Part shown: one piece after another, positions 1-5,242 of the stretch
Position numbering within the stretch: position 1 is the first letter of the stretch
Layout: each line of letters opens with the position of its first letter
Origin: Bacteroidota bacterium
GTDB lineage: Bacteria > Bacteroidota > Bacteroidia > Flavobacteriales > Flavobacteriaceae
Direction of reading: 5' to 3'
DNA length: 6,775 bases
NCBI GenBank assembly: GCA_024280815.1
Contig: JAJRPL010000193.1
Coordinates: 1-6,775, forward strand
Notes under the pieces: model-generated
Database searches by the model: none
Told to the model about the DNA's origin: nothing
The model's input: only the letters and a program-made list of their open reading frames with translations
Program-made: the position numbers and the translations under genes

Positions 1-23
1 CTTCCAAGATAAATTCTTTGGTG

Positions 24-31
24 CAAAAGTA
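24..31 (-). promoter_or_regulatory. candidate Bacteroidota -7 promoter box
   Basis: On the minus strand this reads TACTTTTG, followed by CACC, which fits the TAnnTTTG -7 consensus of the Bacteroidota primary sigma factor. It lies just after the lipoprotein stop and points off the left edge, so it would serve a gene outside the window. No TTG -33 element sits 19-21 bases upstream, so the call rests on the -7 box alone. Confidence 0.3.
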
Positions 32-41
32 TCTTTTTTAA

Positions 42-533
42 TTAAATACTATGTCTTGTATCACTTAAAAATGTAGCTTTAATTTTTCTAGATGTTTTTT
101 TATTATTATCTATAAATGAAATGTCAATCTCGATATCCCAAGAAAGGTTCTCAATCTTATTACCTTTAATAATTCCTTCTATAATTGGAGTACTCCCTTC
201 TCTTATACAAAAACAATACTTGTCAAAGTAAGTGTTAATAGAGGCTAATTCTTCATTTGTATAAGAAAAATGATCTACATCAGAATCAATCTCAAAGAAT
301 ATAGCTTCTGAGTATTCATCATCAGATATATTTTCATTATCTTCTTTTTGAAAATAATATTTGAATACTAAATTTTCACCAGACTCTATTTTTATAAAAG
401 GATGAGGTTCTTGATTGTCTAAAGCAATTCGTGAATTTTCGGTAAAAGAATATTCTTTATGGCTATCATTGGTGTTACTGGTACATCCAAAAAGGATAAA
501 ACTGAAGAATAAAATTAAAAGGGTGTTTTTCAT
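42..533 (-). CDS. small lipoprotein of unknown function
   Basis: This 163-residue protein has a clear lipoprotein signal: MK, a hydrophobic stretch (residues 5-15), then the lipobox LFGC with Cys17 as the lipidated residue. The ATG at 533 is the natural start because the signal peptide begins there directly. The mature part starts with a short polar linker (TSNTNDS) and is acidic. It appears rich in beta strands and contains a Cys-Phe-Cys pair (Cys107 and Cys109) that could bind metal or form a disulfide; that role is inference. There is no obvious acidic lipoprotein surface-export signal right after Cys17. I do not recognise a named family. It is probably anchored in the outer membrane or envelope. 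Its leader is about 57 bases long, and it lies downstream of a decayed gene on the same strand. It looks intact and is probably transcribed alone. Confidence 0.8.
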   Translation of the reverse strand: MKNTLLILFFSFILFGCTSNTNDSHKEYSFTENSRIALDNQEPHPFIKIESGENLVFKYYFQKEDNENISDDEYSEAIFFEIDSDVDHFSYTNEELASINTYFDKYCFCIREGSTPIIEGIIKGNKIENLSWDIEIDISFIDNNKKTSRKIKATFLSDTRHSI

Positions 534-589
534 GGTAAGTATTTTTATCTAAGATGGATAAAAAACAGGAAGGTTGCGTTGAAACTATT

Positions 590-960
590 TTATAGTTCAT
601 CTTCAGACAATACCACTAAAAAGTCATCTTCTGTCAATTCAATAACCTCATCTTTTTTCAAGTTGAGGGTAACTCCAAAATTTTCATCTGCATTTTTGCT
701 TTGGTAACCTAAAATTAAAACTGATTTTTGACTTTGAACTAATTTTTTGTTGATGAGTTTTATCTCTTTCGGATTGTAAAAAGAGGATGTTTCAAAATGA
801 ATAGTTGAATCATATTCTGCTAAAATAATTATTTGTCATGATTTAATTTATATTCATTAGAACTTGAATTTATATAAAGATTTGACTTAAAAGAAATGAA
901 TGAGTTATGCATATTATAGTTGAAATTACCAAAATTATTTATAGAGTCAATTTTTGTTAT
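590..960 (-). pseudogene. decayed remnant of a CASTOR/POLLUX-like ion channel regulatory domain (tentative)
   Basis: No intact gene spans this stretch, but two minus-strand frames are open and protein-like. The first runs 960 to 829 (includes NSFISFKSNLYIN and ends NHDK-stop). The second runs 835 to 590 (starts QIIILAEYDSTIHF and ends LSEDEL-stop) and has no ATG. Adding one A to the AAA at 832-834 joins them as DKIIILAEYD, giving about 123 residues. Two segments of the joined product resemble each other: YKLNHDKIIILAEYD and IELTEDDFLVVLSEDE. Such paired endings, with an intervening VLILG strand start, match my recollection of bacterial CASTOR/POLLUX (double RCK-like NAD-binding) channel proteins. 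In those proteins the second Rossmann fold of roughly 150 residues would lie between VLILG and the final segment; here it is absent. I infer loss of the 5' portion, an internal deletion and a frameshift. The decay is well supported; the family assignment is tentative. Confidence 0.5.
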
Positions 961-982
961 TTATTTATATTAGTTTTACAAA

Positions 983-2110
983 ATGTTTAAAAATATACTA
1001 AATACTCGCTTAGCTGTTGTCATTTCATTTGTCTTACAATTTTTATTTATTTCAAGTATTGTAAGGTTAATTTTTTATGTATGGTCATTTAGCAGTCTTG
1101 ACTTTTCAATAGTTAGGTTTTTACGAATGATTTTTACAGGTTTGTTTTTTGATATTGGAGTCATTTCATTTTTCTCTTTTTTATATTTACTTTATTTACT
1201 ACTTTTTCCTAACAAATGGGTCGGAAATATTTTTGATAGAATTGTTACCTATACATTTTATATTATAACAACGCTGATATTAACTTTTTCATTTTTTGCA
1301 GAGTTTACTTTTTGGGAAGAATTTCAAAATAGATTTAATTTTATTGCAGTCGATTATTTAATTTACACCTATGAAGTAGTTCAAAACATTAACCAATCAT
1401 ACCCAATACCTTTACTCTTACTCATAATATTTTCGCTAGTATTCTTGCAATATTATATGCTTAGAAAATTAAAAGTTTTCAAAAACACCTTTTCATCAAA
1501 GAGAATAAAAAAGCAGCGAACGTTTTTAATGTTGGGGCTGTTAATTCCTGTTTTTTTTGGTTTTATTATAAACAACAACAATGCAGAATGGTCTAAAAAC
1601 AGATATGAAAATGAAATTTCTAAAGCTGGTATTTATTCTTTTTTTGCAGCCTTTAGGAATAATGAGTTAAGCTATACAGATTTTTACAAGACACAAGATT
1701 TAGACTATTCTTTCAAAAGCTTAAAAGAGAAATTAAAAATTAAAAATGACACATTATTTTCAAAAGAGAAATATAATATCTCACGAACTATTAAGAGTTA
1801 TAAGACAGCAATAAAACCAAATATTATTTTTATTTGTTTAGAAAGTTTTAATGCAGATTTTTTACAACACTTCGGAAATAAAGAAGATATAACACCCAAT
1901 TTAGATACGTTATTAAAACAAAGTGTGTTTTTTGAAAATATTTATGCCACAGGTACTCGAACAGTTCGTGGTATGGAAGCGATTATTTTATCTGTGCCTC
2001 CCTCACCAGGAAGAAGTATTGTTAAGCGAAAGAAGAACATGAATTTAATGAACATTGGAAACATTTTTAAAGAAAAAGGATATTCTAGAACTTTTTTTTT
2101 ATGGTGGTGA
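983..2110 (+). CDS. LTA synthase-family membrane sulfatase, N-terminal part (frameshifted)
   Basis: This is the 5' part (375 residues) of a split phosphoglycerol/phosphoethanolamine transferase-like enzyme of the alkaline phosphatase superfamily. Five hydrophobic segments (about 11-34, 50-75, 86-108, 141-160 and 180-197) form the membrane domain, as in LtaS. A linker with ISKAGIYSFFAAFRNNELSY follows, then the start of the extracytoplasmic sulfatase fold. NIIFICLES supplies a likely metal ligand, Glu287, and TGTRTVRGMEA holds the likely nucleophile, Thr327. SVPPSPGRSIVKR is typical of the Gram-negative members. The frame stops at 2108-2110 just after the T9 run, ending FFLWW instead of the expected YGGD motif. 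On its own it would lack the DH metal site and should be inactive. Flavobacteria do not make lipoteichoic acid, so the substrate is probably another envelope glycan or lipid; this is inference. The start at 983 has no clear Shine-Dalgarno site. Confidence 0.8.
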   Translation: MFKNILNTRLAVVISFVLQFLFISSIVRLIFYVWSFSSLDFSIVRFLRMIFTGLFFDIGVISFFSFLYLLYLLLFPNKWVGNIFDRIVTYTFYIITTLILTFSFFAEFTFWEEFQNRFNFIAVDYLIYTYEVVQNINQSYPIPLLLLIIFSLVFLQYYMLRKLKVFKNTFSSKRIKKQRTFLMLGLLIPVFFGFIINNNNAEWSKNRYENEISKAGIYSFFAAFRNNELSYTDFYKTQDLDYSFKSLKEKLKIKNDTLFSKEKYNISRTIKSYKTAIKPNIIFICLESFNADFLQHFGNKEDITPNLDTLLKQSVFFENIYATGTRTVRGMEAIILSVPPSPGRSIVKRKKNMNLMNIGNIFKEKGYSRTFFLWW

Positions 2111-2951
2111 TGGTTATTTTGATAATATGAATAATTTTTTTGGTGGAAATGGTTTTGATATTGTAGATAGAGGACGGGGATATCTATTTGGAGATTCTTT
2201 TACAGCAAAAAGAACAAATATAGAAGATGCAGATATACAATTTGAAAATGCTTGGGGAATTTGCGATGAAGATATTTATAAACAGGTAATTAAAGAAGCA
2301 GACAAAAGTTTTGCAAACAATACTCCGTTCTTTAATTTTATTATGACCACATCAAACCATAGGCCTTACACTTATCCAGATAATAAAATTGACATCCCTT
2401 CAGGAACAGGAAGATATGGTGCGGTAAAATATACTGATTTTGCCATTGGTGAATTTCTTAATATAATAAAGAGTAAACCGTGGTTTAATAATACAGTTAT
2501 TGCAATTATGGCTGACCATTGTGCCAGTTCAGCAGGTAAATGGGAATTAAATGTTGGTAAATACCATATTCCGGCACTGATTTATAATTTGCCAAATACT
2601 TCAAAAATTAAACTTGAAAAACAAACATCACAAATTGATTTTTTTCCCACTCTTTTTGGTTATTTAGGTTGGAATTACAAATCTAATTTTTATGGTAAAG
2701 ATATTAATAGAATCAATGAAAACGAGCAAAGAGTATTTATTGGTAACTATAGAAAATTGGGATTGTTAAAAAACAATAAACTCATTGTTTTAGGCGATCA
2801 AAAGAAAGTGTCATCTTATACTTATGAAAAAATGACAAATATACTACAACCTGTTAAAGAAGATGCTAATCTTTTAAAAGAAATAATTTCTTATTACCAG
2901 ACAAATGATTATCGCTATAAAAAGGGCTTAATGGATTTAAAAAAAGAATAA
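2055..2951 (+). CDS. LTA synthase-family membrane sulfatase, C-terminal catalytic part (frameshifted)
   Basis: This is the 3' part of the same enzyme. The ATG at 2055 lies within the upstream reading frame, and the first 13 codons are an out-of-frame shadow; genuine homologous sequence begins after the T run with YGGDGYFDNMNNFF. Numbered on the repaired 655-residue protein, it carries YGGDGYFDNM (373-382), TTSNHRPYTYP with His459, and IMADHCASSAGKW with Asp511 and His512 as metal ligands. GKYHIPALIY and QIDFFPTLFGYLGW follow, which are standard for the end of the sulfatase fold. No signal peptide or membrane segment precedes it, so if made alone from 2055 it would stay in the cytoplasm without its nucleophile. 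The stop at 2949-2951 is 38 bases from the convergent pepD end. Apart from the shift there is no sign of decay: no premature stops and all motifs kept. Confidence 0.75.
   Translation: METFLKKKDILELFFYGGDGYFDNMNNFFGGNGFDIVDRGRGYLFGDSFTAKRTNIEDADIQFENAWGICDEDIYKQVIKEADKSFANNTPFFNFIMTTSNHRPYTYPDNKIDIPSGTGRYGAVKYTDFAIGEFLNIIKSKPWFNNTVIAIMADHCASSAGKWELNVGKYHIPALIYNLPNTSKIKLEKQTSQIDFFPTLFGYLGWNYKSNFYGKDINRINENEQRVFIGNYRKLGLLKNNKLIVLGDQKKVSSYTYEKMTNILQPVKEDANLLKEIISYYQTNDYRYKKGLMDLKKE
2092..2100 (+). other. T9 homopolymer carrying a +1 frameshift in the sulfatase gene
   Basis: Nine consecutive T follow AGAAC. Read with nine T, the upstream frame gives RTFFLWW and a stop at 2110. With eight T, the gene reads RTFFYGGDGYFDNM and continues to 2951 as one 655-residue protein, a normal length for this family. 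The single extra T is therefore the only lesion separating the two halves of 983-2951. It may be a fixed mutation, an assembly error, a variable (phase-switching) tract, or a tract at which RNA polymerase slips. Confidence 0.85.
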
Positions 2952-2989
2952 GCCATTCAAATAATCATAAATAATTAAAAAAGATGTTG

Positions 2990-4438
2990 TTATTTTACAG
3001 GAATATCCTTTAAAATCTCAAGTACATATTTCCAAAATTTTTGAGTAGATTTAATATTTGCTCTTTCGTCTGGTGAATGAGCACCTTTGATCGTTGGTCC
3101 AAAAGAAATCATATCCATTTCAGGATAATTTGTTCCTAAGATACCACATTCTAATCCTGCATGGCAAGCCATAATAGTTGGTTTGCTGTCAAATAGTTTC
3201 TGATACGTATTGTCTAGTACTTTTAAAATATCAGAAGTTGGATTGGGTTTCCAACCTGGATAAGAACCTGATAATTCAACTGAAAAACCAGCCAATTCAA
3301 AGCCAGATTTAATGTTATTTGCCAAATTTATTTTTCCAGATTCTACAGAGCTTCGCGTGAGGCAGGCTATTTTTACAGCACCGTCTTTTACTAGAATTCT
3401 AGCAACATTATTTGAAGTTTCTACCAAATCAGAAATATCAGGACTCATTCTAAACACACCATTATGCGTAGTGTAAATTGCTTTTAGTAATAGGTCTTGT
3501 TCGTTTTTTGGTAAAACATGTTCAGTAGCTAAACACTCCTCTAAAGTAATTTCTAATTCTTTTTCTATAGAAGAATATTCATCAATAATTTGTTTGGCGA
3601 TACCATAAAATTCTTCTTCTAACACTTCCGTATTAGTGGTGGTAATATTAGCATTACTCTCTCTTGGTATAGCATTTCTCAAACTACCGCCATCAATTTT
3701 TGAGATAGAAGATAGTTCTTTAAGAGCATATAAAATACGATTCATCATTTTATTGGCATTGCCAAAATCTTTATGAATATCCATACCAGAATGACCACCT
3801 TGTAGCCCTTTCACAGTAATTTTATAAGCTGCAACACCTTCTTCTGATGTTTGTGGCGTATAAGTTTTTGTTGCTGTAATATCGATACCACCTGCACAGC
3901 CTACACCAATGTCATCATCATCTTCAGTGTCTAAATTAAGTAATATTTCTCCGTCTAGGTAACCAGCCTCTAAACCCATTGCACCCGTCATACCCGTTTC
4001 TTCATCAATAGTAAATAATGCTTCTATTGCAGGATGTGAAATGCTATCACTTTCTAAAACACTCATAATAGTAGCTACACCTAAACCGTTATCAGCACCC
4101 AATGTTGTCCCCTTTGCTTTTACCCAACCTTCATCAATGATCATTTCAATTCCTTGCGTGTCAAAATCAAAATTAGTGTCGTTATTTTTTTGATGTACCA
4201 TGTCTAAATGTGATTGCATGACTATGGTTTTTCTATTTTCCATGCCTTTACTTGCAGGTTTTTTGATGATGACATTACCAACGTTGTCTACTTGAGTAGA
4301 TAAACCCAGCTTGTTGCTAAAATCTACCATGAATTGAATTATTCTTTCTTCTTTTTTTGAAGCTCTAGGTACAGCATTTAAATCAGCAAAATTATTCCAT
4401 AATGCTCTTGGTTCTAAGTTTCTTATTTCTGTGTTCAT
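2990..4438 (-). CDS. pepD: aminoacyl-histidine dipeptidase (peptidase M20C)
   Basis: This is a cytosolic zinc-dependent dipeptidase that cleaves Xaa-His dipeptides such as carnosine and a wider range of unblocked dipeptides. It has 482 residues, close to the 485 of E. coli PepD. The metal site is complete: His77 and Asp79 in QSHLDMV, bridging Asp116 in GADNG, catalytic Glu146 with Glu147 in DEETG, Asp170 in LNLDTED and His454 in GAHSPDER. These match E. coli H80, D82, D119, E149, E150, D173 and H461 with a constant offset of 3 up to Asp170. The inserted lid/dimerisation domain lies in between, with GGHSGMDIH near its start. The start at 4438 (MNTEIRNLEPRALWNNF) agrees with the family. It lies 11 bases downstream of the nitroreductase stop, suggesting co-transcription, and ends 38 bases from the convergent sulfatase gene. 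The gene appears intact. Confidence 0.95.
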   Translation of the reverse strand: MNTEIRNLEPRALWNNFADLNAVPRASKKEERIIQFMVDFSNKLGLSTQVDNVGNVIIKKPASKGMENRKTIVMQSHLDMVHQKNNDTNFDFDTQGIEMIIDEGWVKAKGTTLGADNGLGVATIMSVLESDSISHPAIEALFTIDEETGMTGAMGLEAGYLDGEILLNLDTEDDDDIGVGCAGGIDITATKTYTPQTSEEGVAAYKITVKGLQGGHSGMDIHKDFGNANKMMNRILYALKELSSISKIDGGSLRNAIPRESNANITTTNTEVLEEEFYGIAKQIIDEYSSIEKELEITLEECLATEHVLPKNEQDLLLKAIYTTHNGVFRMSPDISDLVETSNNVARILVKDGAVKIACLTRSSVESGKINLANNIKSGFELAGFSVELSGSYPGWKPNPTSDILKVLDNTYQKLFDSKPTIMACHAGLECGILGTNYPEMDMISFGPTIKGAHSPDERANIKSTQKFWKYVLEILKDIPVK

Positions 4439-4449
4439 TTCTATTTAGA

Positions 4450-5079
4450 TTATAATTCAATAATTGTTTCACTTAATGGTTTCCTTACTTTTTTTAGTTT
4501 ACTCATAAAGTCATCATCTGCTCTATATCCGATAGGTAGTAGTAGAACCGATTTTAAATTTTTGCTTTCTAAATCAAGTATTTCATCGTATTTGTCAGGG
4601 TTAAAGCCTTCCATTGGGCAACTGTCTATTTTTTCTAAAGCACAAACCGTCATTAAATTACCAAGAACTATATAGGCTTGGTATATGGCTGATTGCTGTT
4701 TCTCTTCTAAAGATTTATTAGCATAAGTATCCTTTAAAAATTTTCTAAAAGATGCTATTACTTCTTCAGAAGTACCTCTTATTTTTTTCTCTCTATCGAA
4801 GTTATCATCAATATCTTGCGGACTAGTATCCTTATCAATGCAAATAACCAATAGGTGAGAGGCAGTTGCTACTTGTTGTTGATTGAAAGAATGTGTAGTC
4901 AATTCAGCTTGTAATTTTTTGTTTTTGATGAGTATCATTTTAATAGGCTGCAAACCAAATGAGGTAGCAGTCAAATTGAAGGCTTCCTTTAGAATATTGA
5001 TTTTATCATCAGGAATAATTTGAGTGTTATCAAATTTTTTACAAGCATATCGCCATTGTAGACTTTCTAGTATATTCAT
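4450..5079 (-). CDS. NAD(P)H-dependent oxidoreductase, NfsB-like nitroreductase
   Basis: This is a flavin (FMN)-dependent oxidoreductase of the nitroreductase superfamily that uses NAD(P)H to reduce nitroaromatics, quinones or similar acceptors in the cytoplasm. The physiological substrate cannot be told from sequence. The protein opens with MNILESLQWRYACKKFD, the usual FMN-phosphate-binding Arg region. SFGLQPIKMILIKN matches the NSQPWHF segment of E. coli NfsB, CPMEGFNPDKYDE matches its IEGF segment, and LLLPIGYRADDD near the C-terminus is the flavin-side signature of the family. With the start at 5079 it has 209 residues; E. coli NfsB has 217. The frame stays open to an ATG at 5106, adding nine residues (MLKQVQQSL), but those codons coincide with a repeat-derived hairpin (5087-5105), so I prefer the internal ATG. 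Initiation at 5106 cannot be excluded. pepD follows 11 bases downstream. Confidence 0.88.
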   Translation of the reverse strand: MNILESLQWRYACKKFDNTQIIPDDKINILKEAFNLTATSFGLQPIKMILIKNKKLQAELTTHSFNQQQVATASHLLVICIDKDTSPQDIDDNFDREKKIRGTSEEVIASFRKFLKDTYANKSLEEKQQSAIYQAYIVLGNLMTVCALEKIDSCPMEGFNPDKYDEILDLESKNLKSVLLLPIGYRADDDFMSKLKKVRKPLSETIIEL

Positions 5080-5086
5080 TAAGCTT

Positions 5087-5105
5087 TGCTGAACTTGTTT
5101 CAGCA
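5087..5105. repeat. short repeat-type hairpin over the 5' end of the nitroreductase gene
   Basis: The sequence TGCTGAACTTGTTTCAGCA is a perfect 7-base inverted repeat (TGCTGAA/TTCAGCA) around a 5-base loop. I recall this palindrome, often followed by TCT as it nearly is here (TCTT), as a building block of dispersed intergenic repeats in flavobacterial genomes; the copy number in this genome is not testable here. Read on the minus strand it supplies the ATG at 5106 and most of the codons for MLKQVQQSL. It has no following U-run and is not an intrinsic terminator. Confidence 0.55.
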
Positions 5106-5135
5106 TCTTTTTAATTAGTTAGCATTCATTTGTTT

Positions 5136-5220
5136 TGTCATTCAGTTACGAAGATTGAGGAATGTAGAAACCTCAAAACTAAGTTTGAGATTCTTCAGAC
5201 GTTCCTCCCTCTGAATGACA
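5136..5220. repeat. intergenic imperfect palindrome, flavobacterial dispersed-repeat type
   Basis: The element is bounded by a perfect 10-base inverted repeat, TGTCATTCAG (5136-5145) and CTGAATGACA (5211-5220). Further in, GAGGAATGT (5157-5165) pairs with ACGTTCCTC (5199-5207) with one G-U pair, and CTCAAA (5172-5177) pairs with TTTGAG (5184-5189) at the tip. The whole can therefore fold into one long interrupted hairpin. On the minus strand it begins TGTCATTCAGAGGGAGGAAC, which I remember as a common dispersed repeat in Flavobacteriaceae. It fills most of the 136-163 bases between the ABC exporter stop and the nitroreductase start. No U-run follows on either strand, so termination is not implied; mRNA stabilisation or simple passive spread are possible. 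Confidence 0.7.
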
Positions 5221-5242
5221 GCTGAAATTTATTTTTTATAAC

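Noticed and set aside
811..839. ATG at 839 on the minus strand as the start of a gene
   Set aside because: It runs only nine codons before TGA and is simply the third frame across the remnant's frameshift point.
950..982. Promoter for the sulfatase gene (TAGTTTTA at 971-978)
   Set aside because: It only partly matches TAnnTTTG, and the nearest TTG (954-956) is about 14 bases away rather than 19-21; chance matches are expected in such AT-rich DNA.
2055..2091. ATG at 2055 as an independent start for the C-terminal sulfatase half
   Set aside because: The codons from 2055 to 2091 are an out-of-frame reading of the upstream coding sequence. A product made from here would lack the membrane domain, the nucleophile Thr and any export signal.
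2952..2989. Bidirectional terminator between the convergent sulfatase and pepD genes
   Set aside because: The 38 bases are almost pure A/T with no GC-containing stem; only weak AATAAT/TTATTT pairing is possible.
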